Assembly: GCA_015709595.1 (NCBI GenBank)
Contig: CP054178.1
Coordinates: forward strand, 434,001-498,000
Reading direction: 5' to 3'
Source: Phycisphaeraceae bacterium
Lineage (GTDB): Bacteria; Planctomycetota; Phycisphaerae; Phycisphaerales; SM1A02
Length of the DNA stretch: 64,000 bases
In this document: in pieces, positions 50,345 through 59,259 of the stretch
Layout: each line of letters begins with the position of its first letter
How positions within the stretch are numbered: the stretch's first letter is position 1
Made by a program: the position numbers and the translations under genes
Notes under the pieces: model-generated
Seen by the model: the letters and a program-made list of their open reading frames with translations, nothing else
Databases searched by the model: none
Told to the model about the DNA's origin: nothing

Positions 50345-51541
50345 GTGGTGAAGCGCCTGGGAAGTGCCGTCGTCGCTGCATCGCTGTTGACCGTCGCCGG
50401 TTTCGTGCGGGTGGCGGAAGGTGACAGCCCGCCGATCAACGCGCTTCGGCGCTACGAACCGCGGCTGTACGACGTGTCGTACACGGTCACGATCCAGACG
50501 CAGGCGGCCACCGGCGACGCCGCCCGATACGGGCTGTTCCAGTTCGACGAGGCGCCGATCGTCATGCCCGTCATCTTCATGGGGCAGTACAGCAAGGTGT
50601 TCGTGAACACGGATCAGGGATTCGTCTTCGTCAACGAGCACCGCGTGCCGCCCGAGAAGCTCGCCATGTCGCGCGAGAAGGACAAGCCCTACAACACGCA
50701 CCTGCTGCGCATGGTGGTGCCCCAGGTGACCCCCCAGATGATGGCGCGATCGGTGCGCTGGGGCGTGAGTTTCCGCACGCAGACGTGGTCGGCGGACATC
50801 GACGAGAACCTGGCCCAGCGCACGGCGTGGCCGCGCGACCGCGCGTGGCCCGATCACGTCAAGGACGGGCTGGCGGCCCAGTGGGGCATCGAGTCGGACA
50901 ATCCCATTTTTCGCACGATGGTGCAGGCGGCCTACGGCGATCACCTGCTGACGGAGACGCCCTATCGGCTCGCCAAGAAGATCGTGGCGGACACGATCAA
51001 CAACTTCCAGATCAACGGCGAGGGTGTGAATCGGGGACTGTACGGGCTGCATGGGCTGAACATGCGCGGGGCGCTGGCGGTGGTGACGACCCCCGACCGG
51101 GTCAAGCGATGGATCGGCACCGAACATGACCTGGTGTGCGTGTGCATCGCCCTGCTGCGCGCCGCGGGCATTCCCGCCAGGCCGGTGATCGGGCTGGAGG
51201 AGATTCTCACCGGCACGGGTGACAAAACCACCTTCGTCTCCTGGGGCGAGTTCTACCTGCCCAACTCCGGATGGGTCGCCTTCGACCCCAACGCCATCCG
51301 CGGCAAGGGCGGCAGCCAGTACAGCAACCTGGCCAACAAGTGGGAGTTCTTCGGTCGCCTGGACGACCTGAACAGGCGCGTGGTGCTGGCCTACCACTTC
51401 ATCCCGCCGGCCACGGTGGAGACGCCGCGAAATCCCGCCCTGTGGGGGTGGGATCCCCGGCCCCAGAAACAGCCCAGCTACGACCAGACGATCACATTCA
51501 CCATCACGAAGCGGGGACGAGGCGAGGACGACCCGGGCTGA
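50345..51541 (+). CDS. Secreted transglutaminase-fold protein lacking the catalytic residues
   Basis: A 398-residue protein. GTG at 50345 (or 50348) follows GGGAG and begins a signal peptide (KRLGSAVVAASLLTVAG). The C-terminal half follows transglutaminase-like domains: DLVCVCIALLRAAGIPARPVIG and TFVSWGEFYLPNSGWVAFDP. Aligned with active proteins, the position of the catalytic Cys is Glu260 and the position of His (HAWxE) is Val in FVSWGE. Only the Asp of FDP remains. It is probably a binding or scaffolding relative. Its role in the envelope is unknown. Confidence 0.82.
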   Translation: MVKRLGSAVVAASLLTVAGFVRVAEGDSPPINALRRYEPRLYDVSYTVTIQTQAATGDAARYGLFQFDEAPIVMPVIFMGQYSKVFVNTDQGFVFVNEHRVPPEKLAMSREKDKPYNTHLLRMVVPQVTPQMMARSVRWGVSFRTQTWSADIDENLAQRTAWPRDRAWPDHVKDGLAAQWGIESDNPIFRTMVQAAYGDHLLTETPYRLAKKIVADTINNFQINGEGVNRGLYGLHGLNMRGALAVVTTPDRVKRWIGTEHDLVCVCIALLRAAGIPARPVIGLEEILTGTGDKTTFVSWGEFYLPNSGWVAFDPNAIRGKGGSQYSNLANKWEFFGRLDDLNRRVVLAYHFIPPATVETPRNPALWGWDPRPQKQPSYDQTITFTITKRGRGEDDPG

Positions 51542-51565
51542 CGCGACAGAACCGGCGCGGCCTGC

Positions 51566-52360
51566 TCACGGACCGCTGAACCAGTCCGGCGTCGGCAGGA
51601 AGGTGTAATCGGGCGTCGTGTTCACCACGCCCTCGGGAATGCGCGCCCCCAGCAGCACGTGCCCGTCGAGGAACCACATGCTGGCGCGAACATCGCCGTT
51701 GTACCACGCCTGTCGACGGTTGCCGCCCTGCTGGTAGTTGTAGATGGGGTGCTCCGCCACCACCCAGGTCTTGGTGGTATCGGCGATGCGGGGCATCCGC
51801 CCGCCTGGTCTGCCGTCCGGCCCGATGGCTGGCACCAGCGTCGAAAACTCCTCCCCATCCAGCGAGTGATCGTTGAGCGTGTAGCTCGATCCGAGGTAGT
51901 CGTACAGCGAGCTGGCGGCTCCGAAGCCGGTATCGGGCTGGCCGATGTCCAGCGGGGACTGGAACACCGTCATCTCCTGATCGCGCCCGTTGTCAAGCGG
52001 CCCGAGATTCCCGGAGATGAACCGATTGAGCGGTCGCTCATCCGAACCCACCTGGTTGATGCCGAAAAACGGCAGCGTGCCCCGCTTGCCGCCGAACAGA
52101 GCGCCGACAATGACGCGCGTGCCGCCCCCGATGTCCCACGCCTTCTGGGGCAGGTGGTTCTCATACGTGTTCAGGTAGGCGTGAATCGCCGCCCCGATCT
52201 GCTTGAGGTTGCTGCCCGTGGTGGCCATCTTGGAGGACATCGAGGCGCTGCGCAGCGCGGGAATCAGGATCGCCATGAGGATGGCGATGATCCCGATGAC
52301 CACCAGCACCTCGATCAGCGTGAAGGCGCGGCGGATTGGCAGGGCTCGGATCAGGTGCAT
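51566..52360 (-). CDS. Pseudopilin-type protein with prepilin cleavage site
   Basis: A 264-residue protein from ATG 52360 (an ATG at 52378 is also in frame). The prepilin peptidase site is RRAFTLIEVLVVIGIIAILMAILIPAL at about residues 10-36, with the +1 Phe and +5 Glu, but Ala rather than Gly at -1. The hydrophobic N-terminal helix is followed by NLKQIGAAIHAYLNTYENHLP, typical for the planctomycete DUF1559-like family, then a globular domain with WFLDGHVLLG near the end. It is probably a minor pseudopilin-like component of a type II-like secretion apparatus, or a surface protein made by that route. Confidence 0.87.
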   Translation of the reverse strand: MHLIRALPIRRAFTLIEVLVVIGIIAILMAILIPALRSASMSSKMATTGSNLKQIGAAIHAYLNTYENHLPQKAWDIGGGTRVIVGALFGGKRGTLPFFGINQVGSDERPLNRFISGNLGPLDNGRDQEMTVFQSPLDIGQPDTGFGAASSLYDYLGSSYTLNDHSLDGEEFSTLVPAIGPDGRPGGRMPRIADTTKTWVVAEHPIYNYQQGGNRRQAWYNGDVRASMWFLDGHVLLGARIPEGVVNTTPDYTFLPTPDWFSGP

Positions 52361-52462
52361 GTGACAAGTATGATACATGCCACGGACGCCGCCGCCAGAA
52401 AAAATAACCCATAACTCGCCGGAAGCGCCGTTCCCAAACCCCCGGGAAGCACCCTGTCCCCG

Positions 52463-52732
52463 TCAACGGGTCAGGACAATCACCAGCACGACAAACGCCA
52501 CGGCCCCCACCAGAACCGCCGTCTTTCGCCATGCCCGCTTCATGTCACGAACGACGGGAGGTTCGGGAGAGGCCATCTCGAAGTAGGCCCCACAGTCGGA
52601 GCAGTGCTGGGCATCGTCCCACACCTCCGCACCGCACGTGGGGCAGTAGGCGCTCTGATGGCCGAACCGCTCCAGATCCTCGATGGAGGGTTCTTCGTGG
52701 TCCTCATCATCCACGGGCCGCCGGTGGGTCAT
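52463..52732 (-). CDS. Small zinc-ribbon membrane protein
   Basis: An 89-residue protein. A CPTCG...CSDCG pair (about residues 30-49) forms a zinc ribbon. The last 20 residues are a transmembrane helix (TAVLVGAVAFVVLVIVL). Such small proteins are common in planctomycetes and have no known function. The gene is close to the pseudopilin-type gene on the same strand (102 bases). Confidence 0.75.
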   Translation of the reverse strand: MTHRRPVDDEDHEEPSIEDLERFGHQSAYCPTCGAEVWDDAQHCSDCGAYFEMASPEPPVVRDMKRAWRKTAVLVGAVAFVVLVIVLTR

Positions 52733-52849
52733 GGTGGATGGAAGACGCTGCGCTGGTTGAGGTCAATCGACGAGCAAAGACCATCCCCCGGCAAGCCATC
52801 GCGTTTCAAGGTCGAGTTCCGTCCCCTCACCCTCCATATCGTTGCCCGC

Positions 52850-55800
52850 ATGTCGCCCCCAATGCTCAACGCGTCACGCTCGCTCCCGCTGAACGGCGAG
52901 TGGCTACTGCGCTCCGATCATGGCAACGTCGGGCTGGCGGAGGGGTGGCACAAATCGCCCGATGAGTTCCTTTCGCCGGCTCAGTGCCACGCCGCGACGG
53001 TTCCGGGGGCGTGGCAGCACGTCCTCGGCGAACACTACCACTACCTCGGGTGGTACCTCAAGCGGGTCACATTGCCCGACGACTGGTCGCACCCGCGAAC
53101 GCGCATCCGCTTCGAGTCCGTCGCCACCGCCATCGACGTGTGGGTGAACGGACACCATCTCGGACGTCACGAAGGCGACTGGATTCCCATCGAGTTCGAC
53201 CTCTCAACCCATGCCGGACCGGGGCGGACGATCGACGTGGTCGCCCGCGTCGATGAGATGCTCGGCCACATCACCAAGGGCTTCCACGACATGCTCTCGA
53301 TCCACCACGGCGGGATCTGGGGTGACGTGTCGATCATCGGCTCCGGCGCGTGCTTCGCCCGGCCCAATGGAGTGAGCGTGCGCGCCGACGCACGCACCGG
53401 GCGGGTGTCGGTCACGGCTGAACTGGCGGATGGCGCGGCCGATGGACGACTGGTCGCTGAAATCCGTGACCCGCGCGGCGAGGTCGTGGCACGCTTTGCG
53501 AGCGGAGAACACGCGACTCGGAGCGTCGCGCCGTCCGACGGTGGCGTCCTCCCACCCAGGAGGATCGAAGCAACGACGATCATCGGACCCGTCGAGCACT
53601 GGTCGCCGGACACCCCCTCGCTCTACACCGCGACCGTGTCGCTGGAGGACGAATCCGGCGCTGCCGACACGCACATCGTCCGTTTCGGCTTCCGCACCGT
53701 CGAAGTGCGCGGCACGCGCGTGCTGCTCAACGATACGCCGCTCCACATCCGCGGCATCCTGCACTGGGGGCACGAGCCGAAGCATCTCGCCCCCGCCCCC
53801 ACGCCGCAGCAGGTGCGTGATGAGTTCATCCACCTCAAGAAGCTGGGATTCAATGCGGTGTGTCTGTGCATGTGGTATCCGCCGCGCCATTTTTACGAGA
53901 TCGCGGATGAGACGGGCATGCTGCTCTGGCAGGAGCACCCCAACTGGCACGCGCCGATGACGGATGACAACGTGGCGGAGTACCAGCGCCTGTACGGCGA
54001 GTTCCTCCGACGCGACCGCAACCACCCGTCGATCGTGCTCGTCAGCGCGACCTGCGAACACCCCACGTTTCACCCCGACGTCGCCTCGTGGTGGTGGCGG
54101 ACGGCGCGGGCCATGCTGCCGGACACCCTGCTTCAGGTGCAGACCGCCAGCTTCGCCTGGTCGGACCCGGACCAGACCGACCTGTACGATGAGCACACCT
54201 ACGACAACAACAACCGCTGGGTGACGTACCTGCGCGACCTGCAGGAGAAGCTCGCCGAACTGCCCGCCAAGCCCTTCATCATGGGTGAGACGGTGCTGTT
54301 CCATTCGTGGCCCGACTTCGAGGCCATTCACGCCGCGGTGGATCAGTCGCTGCGCTGGTCGCTGCCGTCGATGGCCGAAAGCGGCATGGACTTCGAGCAG
54401 CAGGTCATCGAACGCTGGGGGCGCGACACGCTGGAGCGTTTTCGCCGCCAGGCCGATCGCCACCACCTGCTGGGGCGCAAGTTCCAGATCGAGCTCTTCC
54501 GCCGCTACCCGAATCACGCCGGTCTGGTGACAAACCACCTGATCGATGTGCCACCCTGCTCGTGCGGCTTTCTGGACGCGGTTGGCCGCTGGCGCTTCAC
54601 GCCCCAGCAGACGCGCGGCTGGCTGTGCGATGCCCCGCTGCTGCTCGCCACACCGGACGAGCGGCGGTCGTTCATGTCCGGCGAGCGTGTGGACGTGCGG
54701 GTGATGATCGCCAACTTCTCGCCGCGGGACATTGACACGACAGTGGGGGTGATGCTGAAACCAGCATCGGAAGCGATCGACATCGCCTCCAAAGTGAGCT
54801 GCGACCCCTCTGAAGTGAGCCGTGACCGTCAGGGAGCGGTGGACCAACCACTCCCTCACGGTCGTGGCTCGCTTGGTGAGAACGACTCGATGCGGGCGAA
54901 CACGAACGTCGGTCGCCTCACCGCGCGCCGGGGCGAGGTCGGCGCGGTGATGGTCATGCTCACGATGCCCATCGTTGATCGCCCCACACGTGTCACGCTG
55001 GTCGTCTCAACCCCCGAAGGCCGCCGCAACGACTGGGACCTGTGGGTGTTCCCCCCACCGCCGCCGCTTCCCCCAGCCACGTACCGCCTCGACGGGCTGC
55101 CCTTCGAGCCGCGGGACGCGGAACCGGACCCGCTGGAGAAGGGCTACTCGCGCGGCTTCGGCCTGCCCGTGAAGACCTGGATCAACCGCCTGCCCGACTC
55201 CGCGGTCCTTGTGCCCGACGCCTTGCCCTGGCGGCCGGATGAGTCGATCCCCACCGACGCGCGGATGATCGTGACGCATCGTCTCACCCACGCACTCCTC
55301 CACTTCCTCGAGCGCGGCGGCCGCGTCCTGCTCCTCGCCTCCAAGGCCCCCGGCGGGCTGGGCACGGAGTACCAATGGCTCTTCGGCCAGTGCCCCCTGG
55401 TGATCGACTCCGAACCCAGTGGCATTGGCGTCAGTGGTGCGGACATCAGTGGCACAGGCGTCAGTGGCATTGGCGTCAGTGGGGCAGGCGTCTCGCCTGC
55501 CATCCTCTCCAAACCCTCTCCCGAGAGGAAAGGGCTGGGTGAGGGTTCCTCCTCCCCCCTCCAACCCGGCGACTCCGACTGGATCATCGACCTGCTCGGC
55601 ATGGACCTGACACGCACCTACGCCCGCGTCATTCCGGTCGGGAAACTCGGACTGCTCAAGCACGTCGATCCCATCGTCCGGCTGGTCTACACCCACGACG
55701 CCAAGGAACTCACGTTCTTCGACATGCTCTTCACGACGCGCGTGGGCGATGGCGTGTTGGCTGTGAGTTCGCTCGACCATCACGACCCTGCGGGGCAGTG

Positions 55801-55900
55801 GCTGCTGCACCAAGTGGTCGAGTGGCTGGCAAGCGATGGCAGTTCGCCGAACGCCGCACTCCCGATCGACGTGACGCGCCCATACACGATCACCGCGTGA
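52850..55900 (+). CDS. Glycoside hydrolase family 2-type enzyme
   Basis: A 1016-residue protein from ATG 52850. The first 200 residues are a sugar-binding beta sandwich (LNGEWLLRSDHGN..., FHDMLSIHHGGIWGDV). An immunoglobulin-like domain follows, then the (beta/alpha)8 core: RGILHWGHEPKHLAP, GFNAVCLCMWYPPRHFYEIADETGMLLWQEHPNW. The acid/base Glu403 lies in SATCEHP, where most GH2 enzymes have SxxNE. The likely nucleophile is Glu480 in FIMGETVL. Two long tail inserts are coded by repeats (54815-54873 and 55417-55548). It faces the sugar transporter genes and its stop overlaps theirs by 11 bases. It probably cleaves a beta-linked sugar. Confidence 0.85.
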   Translation: MSPPMLNASRSLPLNGEWLLRSDHGNVGLAEGWHKSPDEFLSPAQCHAATVPGAWQHVLGEHYHYLGWYLKRVTLPDDWSHPRTRIRFESVATAIDVWVNGHHLGRHEGDWIPIEFDLSTHAGPGRTIDVVARVDEMLGHITKGFHDMLSIHHGGIWGDVSIIGSGACFARPNGVSVRADARTGRVSVTAELADGAADGRLVAEIRDPRGEVVARFASGEHATRSVAPSDGGVLPPRRIEATTIIGPVEHWSPDTPSLYTATVSLEDESGAADTHIVRFGFRTVEVRGTRVLLNDTPLHIRGILHWGHEPKHLAPAPTPQQVRDEFIHLKKLGFNAVCLCMWYPPRHFYEIADETGMLLWQEHPNWHAPMTDDNVAEYQRLYGEFLRRDRNHPSIVLVSATCEHPTFHPDVASWWWRTARAMLPDTLLQVQTASFAWSDPDQTDLYDEHTYDNNNRWVTYLRDLQEKLAELPAKPFIMGETVLFHSWPDFEAIHAAVDQSLRWSLPSMAESGMDFEQQVIERWGRDTLERFRRQADRHHLLGRKFQIELFRRYPNHAGLVTNHLIDVPPCSCGFLDAVGRWRFTPQQTRGWLCDAPLLLATPDERRSFMSGERVDVRVMIANFSPRDIDTTVGVMLKPASEAIDIASKVSCDPSEVSRDRQGAVDQPLPHGRGSLGENDSMRANTNVGRLTARRGEVGAVMVMLTMPIVDRPTRVTLVVSTPEGRRNDWDLWVFPPPPPLPPATYRLDGLPFEPRDAEPDPLEKGYSRGFGLPVKTWINRLPDSAVLVPDALPWRPDESIPTDARMIVTHRLTHALLHFLERGGRVLLLASKAPGGLGTEYQWLFGQCPLVIDSEPSGIGVSGADISGTGVSGIGVSGAGVSPAILSKPSPERKGLGEGSSSPLQPGDSDWIIDLLGMDLTRTYARVIPVGKLGLLKHVDPIVRLVYTHDAKELTFFDMLFTTRVGDGVLAVSSLDHHDPAGQWLLHQVVEWLASDGSSPNAALPIDVTRPYTITA
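54815..54873. repeat. Palindromic element of family C inside the GH2 gene
   Basis: Arms: GTGAGCCGTGACCGTCAGGG/AGCGGT (54815-54840) and ACTCCCTCACGGTCGTGGCT (54850-54869). The second is nearly the reverse complement of the first. The centre is GGACCAACC. It is read in frame as residues of about 656-675. Confidence 0.8.
55417..55491 (+). repeat. 15-bp tandem repeat inside the GH2 gene
   Basis: Five 15-base units starting at 55417, 55432, 55447, 55462 and 55477, of the form CAGTGGCATTGGCGT with variations. They encode the five-residue repeats SGIGV, SGADI, SGTGV, SGIGV and SGAGV. The next bases continue as the palindrome at 55511-55548. Confidence 0.85.
55511..55548. repeat. Family D copy inside the GH2 gene
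   Basis: AAACCCTCTCCCGAGAGG followed by AAAGGGCTGGGTGAGGGTTCC. In frame, next to the 15-bp tandem repeat. Opposite orientation to the copy at 6773. Confidence 0.6.
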
Positions 55901-57320
55901 TCGCCGCCAGCCCCTTCGCCCGCCGATCGCGGTCGATCGTGTCGTGCACGGACCGGGCCGCATCGCGCACGGCGTCTGTCGGGGCTTTCTCGCCGCGCAC
56001 CACCTGCACCATGGCGCGGGCGATCTGGCTCTCCAGTTCCTGCTGATAGGGGCCGACGGGCACGAAGCCGGGAATGTCGCCGCTGCTTCCTGGGCCGCTG
56101 CCCTCAGGCGTGATCGTCGCCAGCAGCCATGCCGCCTTGCGGTCGAAGTCCTCGGGCTTGAGCGGGGGCACCCACACGCGCCCGTCATCATCGGTCAGCC
56201 CGCTGGTTGCGCGAAAGGCCGGGTCGGTCAGCACGCTCACGCGCGCGGGCGGGGCTACGCGCAGGGCGTCCCAGTAAAGCAGCGAGCCCTCGCGGCTGGT
56301 CATCCATTTGATCATTGCCCACGCCTGCTCCTTGTGCTCGCTGTGCGCGTTGATGGCCCACAGCACTGCGCCGCTCACCACCGCCCGCTGACGGTGGCGC
56401 GGCAGGGGCGCCACGGCGTAATTCAGACCCGGCATCTCCTTGTCGATGCTCGGCACGCGCCAGCAGCCGTCCAGCAGGATCGCCGCCCGGCCCTGCATGA
56501 ACAACTGCACGGGGCCGACCGCCGGCTCGGCAGTCTCCAGCGAGCGGATCGGCGCCGTGGAGGATGCCAGTTCCTTCACCAGTTCCATCGCCTCGACGCC
56601 TTCTGGCGAGTCGATCAGGCACGTCGTGCCCGTTTCATCCCAGATCGCCCCGCCCGCCTGCCGCAGGAACGCCAGGTACGGCCACGCCCACAGGTCGAAG
56701 ACCACCCCATGCCGCACCACGCGGCCATCTCCACTTCGTTCAGTCATCAACCGGGCGACGCGGCGGAGGTCATCCCACGTCCATGATGAATCGGGGTAGG
56801 AAATGGGCTCGTTCGGGTGGGCGGCGTTGTAGGCATCGAACACATCGCGGTGATAGAACAGCCCCATCTGGGCGTTGTCCGAGGGCAGCGCGTGCACCGA
56901 GCCGTCCACGTCCAGCAGCGAATACACGTGGGGGAAGAAATCAGCCCGCTCCTCAGACGAAAGCCCGACCTCGGGGTCGTTGATGAAGCGGTCAAGCGGC
57001 TCGATCAAGCCCAGTTCCACCATCGCGTGGTAGTTGGTGATCGGCAGCCGCAGCACATCCGCCCCGCGCCGCGCGAAGTGCCACGACTGGTACTTGGGGA
57101 TCAGCCCGGCGGAGACGAACCGCTGGTAGCGCACCCGCCAGCCGGGGTGCAGTTCCTCGAACCCGCGCGCGTAACGGTCGCGGAAGAGCAGGTCTTCGAA
57201 CGGCATGCCCCACACCGCCATCGTGAGTTCCCGCGAAGCAAGCGGAACCACGCGGCGGGGCGTCGCCACGATGAGCGTGACCGCGGCGATCAACAGGATG
57301 GTGAGATGGCTGGACCGCAT
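55890..57320 (-). CDS. ABC sugar transporter, substrate-binding protein
   Basis: A 476-residue periplasmic binding protein of family 1 (MalE/UgpB type). The signal peptide is LTILLIAAVTLIVATPRRV. Characteristic segments are MAVWGMPFEDLLFRDRYARGFEELHPGWRVRYQ, PSDNAQMGLFYHRDVFDAYN, SWTWDDLRRVARLMTERSGDG, and VKELASSTAPIRSLETAEPAVGPVQLFMQGRAAILLDGCW. The sugar is not identifiable. It is the last gene of the transporter set on the minus strand, with two permease genes upstream. Its stop overlaps the convergent GH2 gene by 11 bases. No lipobox was found. Confidence 0.9.
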   Translation of the reverse strand: MRSSHLTILLIAAVTLIVATPRRVVPLASRELTMAVWGMPFEDLLFRDRYARGFEELHPGWRVRYQRFVSAGLIPKYQSWHFARRGADVLRLPITNYHAMVELGLIEPLDRFINDPEVGLSSEERADFFPHVYSLLDVDGSVHALPSDNAQMGLFYHRDVFDAYNAAHPNEPISYPDSSWTWDDLRRVARLMTERSGDGRVVRHGVVFDLWAWPYLAFLRQAGGAIWDETGTTCLIDSPEGVEAMELVKELASSTAPIRSLETAEPAVGPVQLFMQGRAAILLDGCWRVPSIDKEMPGLNYAVAPLPRHRQRAVVSGAVLWAINAHSEHKEQAWAMIKWMTSREGSLLYWDALRVAPPARVSVLTDPAFRATSGLTDDDGRVWVPPLKPEDFDRKAAWLLATITPEGSGPGSSGDIPGFVPVGPYQQELESQIARAMVQVVRGEKAPTDAVRDAARSVHDTIDRDRRAKGLAAITR

Positions 57321-57324
57321 GGGG

Positions 57325-57446
57325 GATTCACCGCAGAGGCGCGGAAGACGCAGAGGGGGAGAGGGCAGAGGTCAGAAGACAAAAGTCAGAAAACAGGAGA
57401 CAGGACTCGGAACTCGGAACTCGCAACTCAGAACTCAACTCACGCC
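57325..57446. repeat. Spacer repeats between permease and binding-protein genes
   Basis: GATTCACCGCAGAGGCGCGG and AAGACGCAGAGGGGG (57325-57360) are related to one arm of the repeats at 35464-35502. They are followed by AG/AC-rich segments such as GGTCAGAAGACAAAAGTCAG and GGACTCGGAACTCGGAACTC. Nothing coding is seen. Confidence 0.7.
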
Positions 57447-58307
57447 TCACCCTTTCACCCCCGTCAGCGTGACACCTTCGACGAACGCCCGCTGGAACAC
57501 CAGGAACACCACCAGCACCGGCAGCGTGATGATGGTCGCCGCGGCCATCTGGATCGGCCACGACTCCGTGTACAGCCGGCTCGACAGGGCGCTCACCGCC
57601 AGCGGCAGCGTGAAGAGGTCGTTCGAGTCGATCACGACGAGGGGCCAGAAGAACGAGTTCCACGACCCCATGAAGGTGAAGATCGCCAGCGCCGCCACCG
57701 CGGGGCGGATCGACGGCAACACCAGGTGACGGAAGAGCTCGAAGTCGGTGAAGCCGTCAAGGCGCCCCGCATCCAGCAGATCATCCGGCACGCTCATCAC
57801 CGCCTGACGCATATAGAAAATTCCGAACGCGCTCGCCAGAAACGGCACGATCAATGCCTGCAGGTTGTCGATGAACCCCAGCCACGCGCAGAGCAGGTAC
57901 GCGAAGATGAACGACACCTGAAAGGGCAGCATCATGGTGATGAGCAGCCCCAGGAACATCACCTTCCGACCCCGGAACCGCAGCTTGGCGAAGGCGAAGC
58001 CCGCCAGCGCGTTATGGATGCCGGCCAGCACCGTGGTCACCGCCGCCACGATGAGCGAGTTGAGGTAGTAGTCTCCCAGGTGCGCGATGCGCCACGCCTC
58101 GGCGAAGTTGCCCCACTGCCAGACCTCGGGCAGGAGCGTGATCCCGCCGCCTCCCGCATCCTCTGCCCCCCCCACGGCTTCCTCGTTGGTCTTGAGCGCC
58201 GTCAGCACCATCCACACAAAGGGCAGGATCATCGTGAGAGCAGCAAGCCACACCATGCAGCAGGCGAGCAGTCGAAGCAGCAGGTTAGGGCGGTGCAGCG
58301 CGCTCAT
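57447..58307 (-). CDS. ABC sugar transporter permease (MalG type)
   Basis: A 286-residue inner membrane permease with six helices. The EAA loop signature is DAGRLDGFTDFELFRHLVLPSIRPAV. The C-terminus FVEGVTLTGVKG is typical for MalG-type proteins. Its ATG at 58307 overlaps the stop of the upstream permease gene as ATGA. Its partner ATPase is not encoded nearby, so a shared ATPase such as MsmX or UgpC is likely. Confidence 0.93.
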   Translation of the reverse strand: MSALHRPNLLLRLLACCMVWLAALTMILPFVWMVLTALKTNEEAVGGAEDAGGGGITLLPEVWQWGNFAEAWRIAHLGDYYLNSLIVAAVTTVLAGIHNALAGFAFAKLRFRGRKVMFLGLLITMMLPFQVSFIFAYLLCAWLGFIDNLQALIVPFLASAFGIFYMRQAVMSVPDDLLDAGRLDGFTDFELFRHLVLPSIRPAVAALAIFTFMGSWNSFFWPLVVIDSNDLFTLPLAVSALSSRLYTESWPIQMAAATIITLPVLVVFLVFQRAFVEGVTLTGVKG

Positions 58308-59188
58308 CCGAACACGCCCCCCCTCTCACCCCGCCCCCGCCACATCTGCGCCAGCGTCACCGCCAGCGTCAGCAGCAGAATGCACACGCCGATCGCCGCG
58401 GCGAAGCCCAGGCGGCTCTGCGTGAACTCGCGATAGAGATACACGTTCAGCACATCCGTCCACGGCTGCTCAATGGTGCCGATCATCACCATCGGCAGGT
58501 CGAAGATCTGCATCGCGCCGATCATGCCGGTGATGAGCAGGAACGCCGTCATCGGTCTTACGCCCGGCCACGCGATGTGCCAGGTGGTCTGCCAGGGCCC
58601 CGCCCCGTCCACGGCCGCCGCCTCGTACAGTGAGCGCGGCACGTTCGACAGGGCGGCGAGATACAGCACGATCGAAAAACCCAGCCCGCGCCAGATCGAA
58701 ATCGCGATGATGACTCCCATCGCCCGCGGCGAGTTGCCCAGCCAGTCGATCGGCTCATCCATCACGCCCAGCCACGCCAGCAGCGCGTTGAGCAGCCCGG
58801 ACTGACCCGGGTCCAGCACCCAGCGCCAGATGAAGCCGATCGCCACGATCGAGATGATCGTGGGCAGAAACAGCAGTGTGCGGGCCAGCGTGCGCCCGCG
58901 AAACCACGAGGCGTTGAGCACCACCGCGAAGCCGAACGCCACCAGCACCGTGATGGGCACCGACAGCACCGCGAAGAGCAGCGTGTTGCGCAGCGCGGGA
59001 CCGAAGGTCTCCCCCGAGAAGAGCGCCCGGTAGTTCTCCAGCCCCACGAAGCGCGGCGAGCCGCCCCCCGCCCACTCGAAGAACGACAGAACCACGCCCG
59101 CCGCCGTGGGCATGGCCGTGAAGAGAAAGACCACCGCCAGCGGAAACGCGATGAACCCCCACGCGCTGCGGCTGGGCCGGTCGAGCAT
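58304..59188 (-). CDS. ABC sugar transporter permease (MalF type)
   Basis: A 294-residue permease. The ATG at 59188 begins MLDRPSRSAWGFIAFPLAVVFLFTAMP, the typical MalF-type start; the longer upstream frame is a shadow of cstA. The EAA loop is YEAAAVDGAGPWQTTWHIAWPGVRPM. There are six helices. It forms the transport channel with the gene immediately downstream (overlap ATGA). It is the first gene of the three-gene transporter. Confidence 0.93.
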   Translation of the reverse strand: MLDRPSRSAWGFIAFPLAVVFLFTAMPTAAGVVLSFFEWAGGGSPRFVGLENYRALFSGETFGPALRNTLLFAVLSVPITVLVAFGFAVVLNASWFRGRTLARTLLFLPTIISIVAIGFIWRWVLDPGQSGLLNALLAWLGVMDEPIDWLGNSPRAMGVIIAISIWRGLGFSIVLYLAALSNVPRSLYEAAAVDGAGPWQTTWHIAWPGVRPMTAFLLITGMIGAMQIFDLPMVMIGTIEQPWTDVLNVYLYREFTQSRLGFAAAIGVCILLLTLAVTLAQMWRGRGERGGVFG

Positions 59189-59259
59189 GGTGGCAGGATA
59201 CCGGAAACATCGACATTGGACAGACCGCTGGTGGGCGGGGAGCCCTCCATGCTCACCTG

